Source: Lactarius indigo (Eukaryota > Basidiomycota > Agaricomycetes > Russulales > Russulaceae). Taken from it: a stretch of 64,000 bases of DNA. Where the stretch lies: contig JAFKAC010000004.1 of assembly GCA_025766275.1 (NCBI GenBank), forward strand, positions 310,001 to 374,000, in the 5' to 3' direction. The notes beneath the pieces were generated by a model. It ran no database searches, had not been told where the DNA came from, and was given only the letters and a program-made list of their open reading frames with translations. The position numbers were made by a program, and so were the translations under genes. Below, in pieces: positions 52,353 to 63,361 of this stretch. How positions within the stretch are numbered: position 1 is the stretch's first letter; the number at the start of each line of letters is the position of its first letter.

Positions 52353-55300
52353 ACCCGTCAGTCTGGGTGAGGGCTCTTCAATGTAATTCTGTAATTGTGA
52401 CAACACGCTACCAATCTATGAGAATTCCAGTGACTGTCCGTACAAATTACCAAACGACTGAAACAAACGCGCTAGTCGACTCGGGCGCGACCGACAACTT
52501 CATCAGACCCAGTTTAGCCAAACGGGCTGGTATTCAAACACAACTGTTGAACACGCCCCACAAAATATGGAACATAGATAACACCGAGAATAAAGCTGGG
52601 TTAATCACTCATTACGTTAACCTAGAAGTGAAAACACGGGGACAGATAAAACAAATGACCTTCCTGGTCACGGATCTCGGAAGCGAAGACATGGTGCTAG
52701 GCTATCCATGGCTAAGCGCATTCGAACCAACGATCAGCTGGGCCACCGCCACCATACACCCCGACATGCAACCGGTGGTGTTAGCAACTAGCAAAGCACT
52801 GCTATCAAAAACGACCATTCGAGCCCTCATCATGACCGAAAAGGAGGACATCGTGCGGGAGCTAGAAGAAGACACGTTTGCTAGAGCCACCACTTCAACA
52901 GAATTGGCCATACAAGCGAAGCAACAACAGACGGCAGCAGTACTCCCTCAGGAATACGCAATGTTTGCCAAACTTTTCAACGAGCAAGCCTCACACCGCT
53001 TCCCCCCGGCAAGGCCGTGGGACCATGCAATAGACTTCAAACCGTCCGCGCCGGCCGCCATCGACTGCAAGATCTACCCTATGACTCAGAAAGAAGAGGG
53101 CGAACTCAAGGAGTTCCTGGAGGAGAAACTGAAGCAAGGATACCTGCGCCCCTCTATCTCCCCGTACGCATCCTCCTTCTTCTTCATTAAAAAGAAGGAC
53201 GGAAAACTACGCCCGGTACAGGACTACCGGGTCATCAACTCCCATACTATTCGAAACCAATACCCGCTACCGTTAATACAAGACCTCATCCTTGACCTCA
53301 GCAATGCCCACATCTATACTAAACTCGACATCCGATGGGGCTACAACAACATACGCATTCGTGACGGCGACCAGGAAAAAGCAGCGTTCAAAACCAAATT
53401 CGGCCTCTTCGAACCCACGGTTATGTTCTTCGGGCTTACTAACTCCCCCGCCACCTTCCAAGCCATGATGAACCACATCTATCGCGACACCATAGCAAAG
53501 CATGAACGATTGGGCACTGTCATACGCGTCTACATGGACGATATCGGTATCGCTACTCACTTCGATCATGATCTAGCGGCCCATGTGAACGCCGTCCGCG
53601 ATGTCTTACGCGTTGCGGAGGAACACGACCTCTACTTCAAACTCGAAAAGTGCCTGTTCCATCAGCCGCGGATGGATTACCTGGGGGTAATCCTTGAAAG
53701 GGGGGTGACCCGAATGGACCCTGTAAAAGTTCAAGGAATCAAGGACTGGCCAACACCAACAAAAGTCAAGGACGTCCGCTCTTTCCTTGGCTTCTGTAAC
53801 TTTTACAGACTCTTTATCCGCGGTTTCGCAACTCACGCTAAGCCACTCACCAAACTAACACGAAAGGACGAGGAATGGCGGTGGACTGAAGAAGAAGAAA
53901 AGGCGTTTAACACCCTAAAACGACTCGTGACAGAGGAACCGGTGCTAGCACACCCCGTCCTTCAAGAACCATTCGAGTTGGAAGTGGACGCGTCGGGCTA
54001 TGCGGTGGGAGCCGTATTACTGCAAAAGAAATCTGACGGCAAGCGACATCCCATAGGTTACTACTCGGCGACGCTCTCCGAAGCCGAAAGAAACTACGAC
54101 ATCTACGACCTGGAGCTGCTCGCAATAGTTAAAGCCCTCCGGAATTGGCGACCACTCCTCGCAGGCGCCCCTCACAAGATTAAAATCTACTCGGACCATC
54201 TAAACCTACAATACTGGAAGTCACCACAGAAGATCAGCAGAAGAGTCGCCAGGGAAGTACTCGAACTTTCTGAATACGACTTCGAAATTCATCACATTAA
54301 GGGAAAGAACAACGGGCGGGCAGATGCACTGTCGAGACGACCGGACTACGACCAAGGCGTCGAGGACAATAGCGAAGTAGTGGTCCTACCCCCCGAAGTC
54401 TTTGTACGAACCCTTAACACCGCGTGCACCTTCATTGCCAACCCAAACCTACTACAACCACACCACCAGCAAGATGAAGAGGTGATCAAGATGTGGATCG
54501 ACCCTTACCACCTCAAGAAAATACAAGGAGAATGGTACAAGGAGGGCAGGTTCGTAATCACAGGACCAGCGTCAACCCAACGAGTGCTAATACACGATCA
54601 TCACGACTTACCGATACATGGCCATCCTGGAATTGCGAAAACTCAACGAATCCTGGAGAGACACTACTGGTGGCTGCGACTCCGAAGAGACGTATACGAA
54701 TACGTGCAAGGCTGCGCAGAATGCCAAAGGAATAAAGTCAACACGAGGCCCATACGAGCCGCGCTACATCCCATCACACCAATAATGGAAGCCACGCCGT
54801 TCCACACAGTAGCGGTGGACTTCATCACTAAACTCCCCGTCTCCAAAGGGTATGACAGCATACTAACTGTCACAGACCACGACTGCAGCAAGGCCTCAAT
54901 CTTTATTCCATGCCGAGAAGAGATCACCGTGGAAGAAACGGCGACGCTGTATGTTACCCAGGTGTTCAAACGCTTCGGACTACCACGCAAAATAATAAGT
55001 GACCGCGACCCACGCTTCACATCCAAGTTCACCAGGGAAGTATGCCGCATTCTGGGAATTCAACAGAACATATCAACCGCATACCACCCACGCACTGATG
55101 GACAGTCCGAACGAACTAACCAGTGGCTGGAGCAGTACCTACACTTCTGGGTAAATGAGCGACAGGACAACTGGGAGGCTTGGCTACCATTAGCCGAATT
55201 CGCGCATAACAACTGGCCACACGAACACACTAAGGAGTCGCCGTTCCAACTTCTAATGGGGTACAACCCACAAGCGGACTGGACGGATAAGCCATCCCCC

Positions 55301-57058
55301 ATTCCCCTCGCGACCGCGCGACTGACGCAGCTAAAAGAAGCTAGAAACGACGCCCAACGCCTTATGAAGAAGGCGCAAGAGTCATGGGTGCGTAATAAAG
55401 ATATGCCCAAGTTCAGCGTCAACGACCTTGTATGGCTCGAGGGCAAACATCTCCGAACCAATCAGCCTACAGCGAAATTAGCGGCGCGACGCCATGGACC
55501 CTTTCGGGTGATACAGGTGATGTCCCCTTACAACTATCGATTGGAACTTCCCACGCAGTGGAGCATCCATCCAGTGTTTCACATCGACCTTCTCACGCCA
55601 TACAAACAAACCCCCTTACACAGGGAAAACTTCACACGACCACCGCCCGAACTGATAGACGGGGAAGAAGAATACGAAGTCGAGGCCATTCTAGACACTC
55701 GGCACTTCGGCAGAGGGAAACGCCTTCAATATCTCGTCAAATGGAAAGGGTACCCAGACTCGGAGAACCAGTGGGTCAACAAGGATGACGTCTTCGCGCC
55801 AGAGGCACTCCGCCTGTATCAGGAAACGCAAACCCACGGCAAAGGACATAAAGGAGGGGTTGCTCGAACCGAGGACAGTCATCCCCTCTTCCTTCGCTCG
55901 ACTACTACGCTCATGCCCACTTCTCCACTGCGACATGTCACCCAAGCGGCACTCCTCGACTCCCTCGCGCAAGACGCACGCGCCCTCTTGGCCGACGACG
56001 ACGACACTGAAATACCCAACACTCAGCTCACCCCATGGACTCCTCTTAGACCGGCAGAGGGGCCTATCACCGCGCAAGAATGGGCGCACGTCATCACCAG
56101 ATTCCCCAACCCTGCAACAACGCCCGACGATAACAGCATCGTCCACGTCTTCCGCAACGACGCCGGGGAGCGCGAACCCATCGCCGCCATTCCCCCCAGT
56201 AACGACCTCATCGGCGTTCGCGGAATTTTCCCGAGCGACGACGAGCGCACGAGCTCTGATGGAGTACGAGTTGGAGGGTTGGAAGAGGGTAGCAGCAGCG
56301 TGGCAGAAGGAACAGCTGGACGCGGCAGCGGCACGGCTGAGGGAGATGAGGGAGCGTCGGGAGCGATGGCGGCTACTGAGGCTGGCCATGACGACGACGA
56401 TTACTACCCGGCGAGACACCCCCTCCTTCGAACGAAACGCGACCCTGCTAATCCCCGCATCACGCCATGGCTCGTCTACACCGACGGCTCCCCCATGTTT
56501 CGAGGATGTCTGCGAGTCCCCGGCGCAGCACCTACCCGCGACTTCACCGCCGCCGAGGACCCGGCACACGTCATTGCGCCTGAAGGGTTCCGGGCGAATC
56601 GGCGACCCCATCATATTGCGTACCCCATCACCGGGCCCGATGGCGTCGAAAGAGACACATCCCACGTCCAACTAATCGGAGGGGCGGAGCCCATGATTCT
56701 AGGGGTTATACCAGGTTCGCCCCACGTCTATGGCAAACCCCTCTATGCAGAGCCCCACGTATCGCCTGCCCTCCGTCCCATCTACCCTCACGAGGATCTC
56801 GTAATCTTCGCCGCCGACAAAATAACCAACCGCGCGCTCAACCGCATTAACGACGAAACCCTCACGGCTGAAGTGACGCGCTACCGCGCAGCCAGCTTTG
56901 AGGTAGACCGACTTCATGCGCGGGTAAGTCAACTCCGTGCTATGATCTTGTGCGCACAGGACGACAAGCGCGACTGTATCTACCGACTCGAACGCGCTGC
57001 CGCACTCGAACGCATTGCCGAAGAACAGAGGGGTTGGCAGCCGAGGGACTTTCGGTGA
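52322..57058 (+). CDS. pol: Element C Pol polyprotein
   Basis: 1578 residues, open. Protease DSGATDNFIR, RT YMDDIG, RNase H (ELEVDASGYAVGAVLL), integrase HHCC and DDE (VDFITKLP, SDRDPRF, DGQSERTN), GPF module (HGPFRVIQVM), chromodomain (YEVEAILDTRHFGRGKRLQY, KWKGYPD) and the same C-terminal extension with EGFRANRRPHHI and a helical end. Expressed by -1 slippage from gag. All catalytic residues are intact. Confidence 0.9.
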   Translation: MGERGFSGRLNPSVWVRALQCNSVIVTTRYQSMRIPVTVRTNYQTTETNALVDSGATDNFIRPSLAKRAGIQTQLLNTPHKIWNIDNTENKAGLITHYVNLEVKTRGQIKQMTFLVTDLGSEDMVLGYPWLSAFEPTISWATATIHPDMQPVVLATSKALLSKTTIRALIMTEKEDIVRELEEDTFARATTSTELAIQAKQQQTAAVLPQEYAMFAKLFNEQASHRFPPARPWDHAIDFKPSAPAAIDCKIYPMTQKEEGELKEFLEEKLKQGYLRPSISPYASSFFFIKKKDGKLRPVQDYRVINSHTIRNQYPLPLIQDLILDLSNAHIYTKLDIRWGYNNIRIRDGDQEKAAFKTKFGLFEPTVMFFGLTNSPATFQAMMNHIYRDTIAKHERLGTVIRVYMDDIGIATHFDHDLAAHVNAVRDVLRVAEEHDLYFKLEKCLFHQPRMDYLGVILERGVTRMDPVKVQGIKDWPTPTKVKDVRSFLGFCNFYRLFIRGFATHAKPLTKLTRKDEEWRWTEEEEKAFNTLKRLVTEEPVLAHPVLQEPFELEVDASGYAVGAVLLQKKSDGKRHPIGYYSATLSEAERNYDIYDLELLAIVKALRNWRPLLAGAPHKIKIYSDHLNLQYWKSPQKISRRVAREVLELSEYDFEIHHIKGKNNGRADALSRRPDYDQGVEDNSEVVVLPPEVFVRTLNTACTFIANPNLLQPHHQQDEEVIKMWIDPYHLKKIQGEWYKEGRFVITGPASTQRVLIHDHHDLPIHGHPGIAKTQRILERHYWWLRLRRDVYEYVQGCAECQRNKVNTRPIRAALHPITPIMEATPFHTVAVDFITKLPVSKGYDSILTVTDHDCSKASIFIPCREEITVEETATLYVTQVFKRFGLPRKIISDRDPRFTSKFTREVCRILGIQQNISTAYHPRTDGQSERTNQWLEQYLHFWVNERQDNWEAWLPLAEFAHNNWPHEHTKESPFQLLMGYNPQADWTDKPSPIPLATARLTQLKEARNDAQRLMKKAQESWVRNKDMPKFSVNDLVWLEGKHLRTNQPTAKLAARRHGPFRVIQVMSPYNYRLELPTQWSIHPVFHIDLLTPYKQTPLHRENFTRPPPELIDGEEEYEVEAILDTRHFGRGKRLQYLVKWKGYPDSENQWVNKDDVFAPEALRLYQETQTHGKGHKGGVARTEDSHPLFLRSTTTLMPTSPLRHVTQAALLDSLAQDARALLADDDDTEIPNTQLTPWTPLRPAEGPITAQEWAHVITRFPNPATTPDDNSIVHVFRNDAGEREPIAAIPPSNDLIGVRGIFPSDDERTSSDGVRVGGLEEGSSSVAEGTAGRGSGTAEGDEGASGAMAATEAGHDDDDYYPARHPLLRTKRDPANPRITPWLVYTDGSPMFRGCLRVPGAAPTRDFTAAEDPAHVIAPEGFRANRRPHHIAYPITGPDGVERDTSHVQLIGGAEPMILGVIPGSPHVYGKPLYAEPHVSPALRPIYPHEDLVIFAADKITNRALNRINDETLTAEVTRYRAASFEVDRLHARVSQLRAMILCAQDDKRDCIYRLERAAALERIAEEQRGWQPRDFR
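52334..52340 (+). other. -1 frameshift heptamer G GGT TTT at the C gag/pol junction
   Basis: In gag phase GAG GGT TTT CAG. The same heptamer at the same codon as in W, Z, Y and D, followed by a stop seven codons on in Z and within five codons here. Confidence 0.7.
55935..56675 (+). CDS. Element C orf3, overlapping pol in the +1 frame
   Basis: 246 codons from ATG 55935 (MSPKRHSSTPSRK) to the stop at 56675. The helix is AAAWQKEQLDAAAARLREMR and the end SLRLKGSGRIGDPIILRTP. The overlapping pol stretch is serine/glycine/alanine-rich and differs strongly from that of W, whereas the +1 frame helix keeps its heptad-like pattern. Confidence 0.5.
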   Translation: MSPKRHSSTPSRKTHAPSWPTTTTLKYPTLSSPHGLLLDRQRGLSPRKNGRTSSPDSPTLQQRPTITASSTSSATTPGSANPSPPFPPVTTSSAFAEFSRATTSARALMEYELEGWKRVAAAWQKEQLDAAAARLREMRERRERWRLLRLAMTTTITTRRDTPSFERNATLLIPASRHGSSTPTAPPCFEDVCESPAQHLPATSPPPRTRHTSLRLKGSGRIGDPIILRTPSPGPMASKETHPTSN

Positions 57059-57087
57059 GTCGGGGTCTCACGCTGAAAAGAGGGTGA

Positions 57088-57618
57088 TGTTACGTTTCGA
57101 TGCGGACTGGTTGCTCGGACTCGGACCCTTACTGTACCGGTTGCAACTACGGCGGTAAGGTAGATTAGTTGCGGACTTACCTACGGTGATACGGTAGTGC
57201 GATAGGCGATACGACTGATAGCTGACTGAGCGGTGCCTGTATGACTCGATACTAGTACGGGTACTAGTAGTATTAGGGTTCGAGATGTTTCTGCGATACG
57301 TTGGACGCTACTTTACTGTGACTCATAGCAGCGCTTGAAAGCCTGCTCGACTTGTATTTAAACTGTCGTGTAAAGGCCAAGATGCGCCATCTTGGTCTTC
57401 TTGAATCGTCACTTGCTTCTCCCTTTTCCTCTCTATCTCTCTCTTTCTGTCGTCAACTTAGGAGGTGTGCCTTCGAAGCATTCACCGTCATCTACGCTTG
57501 GACCTTCGCGTCTTCAAGACATTCATTGTATCTGGACCTTCGTGTTTCCAGGGATATTCGCTAAGTTGTTATCGCCTCTACCGAGCTCAAGTCGAGCTAA
57601 CGTCGTGACGGCGTTACA
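57088..57618 (+). repeat. Element C 3' LTR (531 bp)
   Basis: Preceded by CTGAAAAGAGGGTGA (polypurine tract with one change from W). No difference from the 5' LTR seen by eye. Confidence 0.9.
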
Positions 57619-59396
57619 GTACCCCCCTCGTGGCTGTCTACAATCGCGAGCCATGTGTCCGTCCTTTCCACAGTTATAACAAGTAACTGGCCTTTGGTTG
57701 TTGCGTCCTCCTCCTCTTTGGAGGAATCCTCCCCTTGGTCTGTATGGTGGACGAGGAGCGAGTATGTCTTCGGCTCCTGCGAGTCGCCCTCGAATTCGGT
57801 CTGCAGAGGTGTCCATGGCATTCGGATCTCGTAGACTTCTTGGTTGCCATGAGCTCCTTGGTGGCCCCTGCCATTGTCGTTGTTGTCATTGTCTTCCTTG
57901 CCCTTGTCCAGGGGGCACTCCCTTATTTAATACCGCTTTGAGGTGAAGGTATTGCTGTTGACGAGTAGTGGCCGCTTCTTTCCACTCTCGGTAGTTTCGG
58001 GGGTTATCGAGGGTGTAGACCTTCTCATACAGGTCCTTTGGTAGTCCGCTTGCGAATAAGTCTAATGTCTGCGGATCGTCGAGTCGATACTGAGCGCGGC
58101 GTATTAACTGTTTGAACTGGGTGCAATACTCATCTAGATTGCCCCCGATCATTTTGACTCCTTTTTTGAGCTTGTATTGAGCTTGCTCTTGTTCCATAGT
58201 ATTGTGGAAGTGCTGCATGAAGCTGCGTGTGACTTCGTTCCACAACCCCTCACTAGTACGGAGTATGCCGGCTTGTATCTGGCTATTAAGCCAAGTAAGC
58301 ATTGCCAGTACCCATTCGCTAACATTGACGCCTTTGATGTAGGATAAAAAGAGTAAAGCGCGTCGGTATGGTGTGGCCATTATGCCTTCATCTGCGTTCA
58401 TACCCCAGTAGACGTGCCACTGAGTGAGGAACGCCTCAACTTTGGTGCGTTCCCCGTCGAATACTGTGGGCGCTTCACCAGCTAATTTGTTACTAGGGGG
58501 AACGATGGGACCTGCACCTGGTAGTCCTCCTCCTGGTGGTCCTCCTCCTGGTGGTCCTCCTCCTGGTGGTCCCCTCGGGAACCCTCCAGGGAATCCTTCG
58601 AATCCGGGTCCTCTTGATGGAGGTCCTCCTCTGCCCGGTAAATCGCCAGGGGGTCCTCCTCCACTAGGAGGGTCGGCTACGTCAGGCCCAATGGCACGAT
58701 GAATTGCTACGTCATCTTCAGTCATTCGATGACCGGTGTATGGGTTGATAGGGGCCAGATTAGCCCTGGATTCTTCTGTGATGCGTCTTTGTTCTCCTAA
58801 TGCTATCTGATCCCTTTCTTCCGTGGTGAGTAGTGATTGTATTTCTTCCTGTGTGATGGTGGCGGTAGCCATTGCGACTGCTGGGCTGCGAATATGGATT
58901 ACTTCCGGTTTGGGTTGATGAATGGTTAGAGACTCAGTTTGTTGTATGATGTGTTCACCAATAGCTCCTAGACTGGCGTCTTCTGCTGGTGTAGTCCCTC
59001 AGCTTGGTGATTGTTGGCTGTCAGAGGCTTCTTCCCTGCTGATTCCTTTGTCAGTGTGTTCTTGTGCTTGCCCGTCGATAGGGCCGTAGTCTGCATGGCT
59101 ATTAAGTTCTCGTGCGTCGATGTCGCAGTTGTAATTTCTTCCTGCTGGTCACACTATGTCCCAGCAATGGTCTATGGGGTTCCAAGTAACCTCGGTCCAA
59201 CAAAGGTGTTCGAAATTAAACTCAACAGGTCGAAAACGGTTTGGACTGTTGAACTCTACGAAGTATCCGGTATCTTCTCCTCGTTCTCTCCACTGGGCTG
59301 CTCCTAGGAATCTTGTTGGTACGTTGCGATCTCCTCTTCGGTTAATATGGTAGGGACGGAAAGACGTCCACTGATCTCTAGTCGAGTACGCCACGA
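57619..59396 (-). pseudogene. Element D gag, 5' part (split by C)
   Basis: N-terminal domain (DQWTSFRPYH, NVPTRFLGAAQW, RPVEFNFEHLCWTEVTWNP), MATATITQEE, a GGPP-repeat linker, capsid-like domain (TQWHVYWGMNADEG) and knuckle CYNCGKDGHMARDC, then C. TGA stops lie after HCWDIV, before GTTPAED and after GQGRQ, all at CGA positions. The linker is encoded by a 12-bp repeat (about 58520-58570). Like the others it has no ATG at the N-terminus. Confidence 0.8.
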
Positions 59397-59414
59397 TGGG
59401 GATCTTGGTCTTAA

Positions 59415-59923
59415 TGTTACGCTCCACCGGCGTTAGTCCGACTTGGACTCTTTATAGGCGTAATCGGCTTAGCGAAGGTAAGTGAATGGGGACCACGTGT
59501 CAACCCAACACAAGCTGAACAGGGGCACTTTCGGGCACACGCTGCAGCTAAAGGATGAAGACGGGTATCCCTTGGTGGATACAAGCGGAGGCACACTTAG
59601 TCAGGGACTAAGGCAGACGAGAGACGAGTCAAGTGGTGGATTGAAGAAGACCAAGATGGGGTCTCTTGGTCTTCTAAGGCGACTACTTATACAGATATGC
59701 GCGGGCTTTAAAGCGCCGCTAGAATAATACGAGACCAATAGCGTAACTAGCTCGAACCCTAGTACCGCTATCCTAGGAGTGAGTCATACATGAGTCACAA
59801 TCACATGCGAACTGCTATGCTGACTGATGTGGTGTAAGAGTCCATGACTAATACTAGTATCGGGCCGTAGTCATAACCGGCCATGAGTCGTGCGTAATGA
59901 GTCACTGAGTCCGTACCGTAACA
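59415..59923 (-). repeat. Element D 5' LTR (509 bp)
   Basis: Minus-strand TATAAGTAG box followed at 34 nt by ATCTTGGTCTT. The primer site AAGACCAAGAT lies at 59402-59412. Confidence 0.88.
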
Positions 59924-62900
59924 GACACTAAACAAAGCCGAGCGGAATTACGATATTTACGACCTAGAGCTCCTTGCTATTGTCAAAGCCCTCCAACATT
60001 GGAGACCCCTACTCGCAGGATCCCCACATAAGATTAAAATATTTTCAGACCACCTCAACCTCCAGTACTGGAAAACTCCGCAAAAGATCAGTCGAAGGGT
60101 CGCCCGGGAGGTACTGGAACTGATGGAGTACGATTTCGAGATCCATCACATCAAGGGGAAGAATAATGGCAGAGCAGACGCCTTATCTCGATGACCAGAT
60201 TACGACCAGGGGGAGGAGGATAACCAAGGTGTGGTCGTCCTACCCCCTGAAGTATTTATACGAGCTACTAACGCTGCATGCACCTTGGAAATACATCCAA
60301 TGCTGCAACAACCGAGACGGGTCCAAGACCCAACCCTCATCAAGGCATGGGTCGATGCTCACCAGTTGAAAAAGATTGAAGGAGAGTGGTATAAAGACAG
60401 AAAGTTGGTAATCACCGGGCCCATGACTACACACCAGGCGATAATACACGACCATCACGACCTTCCAGTTCACGGACATCCCAGCATCAGCAGAACTCAG
60501 CGAATCGTAGAACGACACTACTGGTGGCCACGTCTCTGTTGAGACGTATATGAGTATGTAACAGGATGTGCTGACTGTCAGCGGAATAAGGTCAACACAA
60601 GACCAACCCGCGCACCACTGCACCCCATCACCGCAATCACAGACGCCCCTCCCTTTCACACCATTGCATTGGACTTCATCACAAAGCTACCAACATCCCA
60701 ATTGTATGACAGCATCCTCACTGTCACTGATCACGACTGTAGCAAGGCGTCGATATTTATCCCGTGCACTGAAGAGATCACGGCGGAAGAGACAGCTATC
60801 CTGTACGTCAATCACGTGTTCAAACGATTTGGATTACCACATAAAGTTATCAGTGACTGTGACCCCCGATTTACGTCCAAGTTCACTAAGGAGGTATGCC
60901 GGATCCTGGGCATCAAACAGAACGTTTCAACGGCGTACCACCCACGCACGGACGGACAATCGGAACGGACCAATCAGTGGTTGGAACAGTATCTACGGTT
61001 CTGGGCTAACGAGCGTCAAGATAACTGGGTGGCATACCTTCCTATAGCAGAATTCGCTCACAACAACTGGCCCCACAAGCATACGAAACAATCACCGTTC
61101 ATGCTACTTATGGGCTACGATCCGACAGCTGACTGGACGGATAAACCATCCCCTATTCCAAACGTGATAACCAGATTGACACAGCTAAAGGAAGTGTGAC
61201 AGCTGGCCCAAAGTCTTATCAAGAAGGCACAAGAGGGATGGGTGAAACACCGGAACACACCCCGTTATCAAGTAGGCGATCAAGTGTGGCTAGAAGGAAA
61301 GCATCTCCAAACCAATCAGCCCACGGCGAAATTGGCGGCGCGATGCCACGGGCCATTCAAGGTGACTCAGGTGATGTCCCCCTATAATTATCGCCTCAAG
61401 CTTCCCACGCAGTGGAGCATCCACCCCGTATTCCACACAGATCTTCTCACGCCGTACAAAAGTACAACCATTCACAGTGAAAACTTCCCGCGACCGCCGC
61501 CAGACCTTGTGGAAGGAGAGGAGGAATACGAAGTCGAGGCCATTCTAGATTCACGGCATTTCGGCCGCCGCAAAAAGCTCCAGTACCTCATCAAATGGAA
61601 GGGCTATCCAGACTTGGAGAACCAGTGGGTTGATAAGGATGACGTGTTCGCACCAGATGCAGTCGAGGCGTACCAGGCAGGCCGAACGACTGTATGACTC
61701 CTTAAAAGCCAACCCACGACCGATCATGGAGAGTATCCTTCCTACCTCCGATCCACTTATACTTCTATGCCCACCTCTCCTCTCAGACATGTCACCACGG
61801 CGATCCTCCTCGACCAAGTTGCACAAGATGCCGCCAACCTCATCGAAAACGACAAAGAAACCATGGTTCAACAGGTCCAGCTCACTCCGTACACACCTGC
61901 AAACGTGCAAGCGGGGCATATCACCGCTCAAGAATGGGCTAGCGTCCTACAGAGGTTCCCCGACCTGACTCACCAGCCCGACGACGAGCAGCAGCATGCC
62001 GTCGCTCACATCTTCAGAGACGACAACAGCAATCGAGAACCCGTTGCTATCATCCCCCCAGGTGACAACCTCATTGGCACGCAGGGAATTCTCCCTGCCG
62101 ATCGCCCCCTCAAAGACCCAACAGGAGTTAGAAGCAGCAGAGGACTGGCGGAGGATGGCGAAGGAGTGGGCCAACGAACAGCTACGCTTAGCGCAGAGGA
62201 GATTGAGTGAGCTGCAGCAGCACAGACAGTGCTCCCTAACGACAAGGCTTACATTGACGACGAGGATTACTACCCAGTCAGACACCCCCTCCTTTGAACG
62301 CACAGCCACCCTACTAATCCCCAAATCACCCCGTGGCTCGTCCACACTGACGGAACCCCCATGTCTCAAGGACGTGTGCGACTGCCCGGCGTCGCACTTC
62401 ACACCCCCATTATGCACGATGACGACCCCACGCAGGTCCTTGCGCCTGAAGGGTTCAGGGCAAATCGACAGCCCCATTACATTCACTTCCCCATCACCGG
62501 ACCCGACGGCATAGAGAGGAACACCAGTCACATTCAAATCGTTGGAGGTGCGAACCCTTTTGTACTGGGGCTTATCCCCGGCTCTCCCCATCTCTACGGC
62601 AAACCCCTCTACGCCTTTCCGATGCTATCGGCTGTGGGACGCGCCTTCATCGCCCACGAGGATCTAGTCATCCTCGCCTCCAACAAAATCATGGACCGCG
62701 CACTGAACCGCATCGGGGACGAGTCCTTGACTGTGGAGGTGACACGCTATTGGGCAGCTGCATATGAAGAAGAACGACTCGCGGCTTGCATTCGCCAGCT
62801 CCAGGTGATGTGACTGTCGGCGAGGGACGACAAGTGGGACTGCATCTACCGCCTAGAGAGGGCCAACGTGTTTGAGAGGATTAGCGACAAACAGTCTACG

Positions 62901-62924
62901 TGGATGGCGTGAGACTTTCGGTGA
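59924..62924 (+). pseudogene. Element Y pol, second part (RNase H, integrase, chromodomain, extension)
   Basis: Continues the interrupted pol in frame (LNKAERNYDIYDLELL). It covers the rest of RNase H, the HHCC zinc finger, the integrase core (LDFITKLP, SDCDPRF, DGQSERTN), the chromodomain (YEVEAILDSRHFGRRKKLQY, KWKGYPD) and the C-terminal extension. TGA stops occur near 60194, 60540, 61198, 61697, 62210, 62813 and 62912. Integrase SDRDP has become SDCDP. Confidence 0.8.
61789..62514 (+). pseudogene. Element Y orf3 (overlapping, +1 to pol), one stop
   Basis: Starts at the conserved ATG (MSPRRSSSTK), is interrupted by a TGA at 61966, and then stays open to SLRLKGSGQIDSPITFTSP and a stop at 62514. 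The helix (EWANEQLRLAQRRLSELQ) is conserved. See the W copy for the description. Confidence 0.55.
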
Positions 62925-62954
62925 GTCTGGGGTCTCACGCTGAAAAGGGGGTGG

Positions 62955-63361
62955 TGTTATGGTTCTCGTGTCGGACCCTTACTGTACCAGTTGTGACTAT
63001 GGCGGTAAGGAAGATTAGTCACGGACTCGGAGTTTACGATAGGAGTTAGGCATTGGGAGATGACTCGATCTTAGTACAGGTAGTAGTAGTATTAGGATTG
63101 CGATACTTACGCGATACGTCGGACGCTACAGTACGGTGACTCATAGCAACACTTGAAAGCCTGCTCTTTTTGTATTTAAGGTAGCTGCGGAAGACCAAGA
63201 TACGCCATCTTGGTCTTCTTCAATTGTCACTTCTTGTCTTCGAATCTTGCTTCGCCTCTATCAGATAAGAGTGCTGTTTAAGTCCACTAGTGTCTTCGAA
63301 CATCTAGGAATTGCCTTCGTGCCATACGCCTTCGGAGTGATTAGCTAATTTATGAGTTGCC
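62955..63361 (+). repeat. Element Y 3' LTR (3'-truncated)
   Basis: Starts TGTTATGG directly after the polypurine tract GAAAAGGGGGTGG and matches the 5' LTR to GAGTTGCC. The terminal CTCAAGTCGAGC and GTTACA part is missing, replaced by a copia-type LTR. Confidence 0.8.

Larger units (their letters stand above)
49739..57618 (+). mobile_element. Ty3/gypsy chromodomain element C, apparently complete and young
   Basis: 7,880 bp in D gag with GTACC on both sides (49734-49738, 57619-57623). The 531-bp LTRs look identical. Gag and pol are open. It is a different subfamily from W/Z/Y, with the same organisation. All cis signals are present, so it is potentially mobile. Confidence 0.92.
44220..59923 (-). 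mobile_element. Ty3/gypsy chromodomain element D (in Y pol, host of C)
   Basis: GACAC on both sides (44215-44219, 59924-59928). The 509-bp LTRs differ at three positions, all CpG transitions in the left copy. C is inserted in its gag (GTACC). Gag and pol carry about eight TGA stops, all consistent with CGA to TGA. It belongs to a more distant subfamily than W/Z/Y (different LTR length and Gag sequence). Own length about 7.8 kb. Confidence 0.9.
24612..63361 (+). mobile_element. Ty3/gypsy chromodomain element Y (oldest, host of Z and D)
   Basis: Removing Z (24951-40368 plus one AGTGT) and D (44220-59923 plus one GACAC) leaves about 7.6 kb: 5' LTR, primer site at 40485-40495, gag, pol, overlapping orf3 and a 3' LTR. 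The LTRs differ at many sites, mostly CpG transitions. At least ten nonsense codons in gag and pol are all TGA. The 3' LTR is cut short at about 63361, losing roughly its last 40 bp. The element is dead. Confidence 0.85.
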
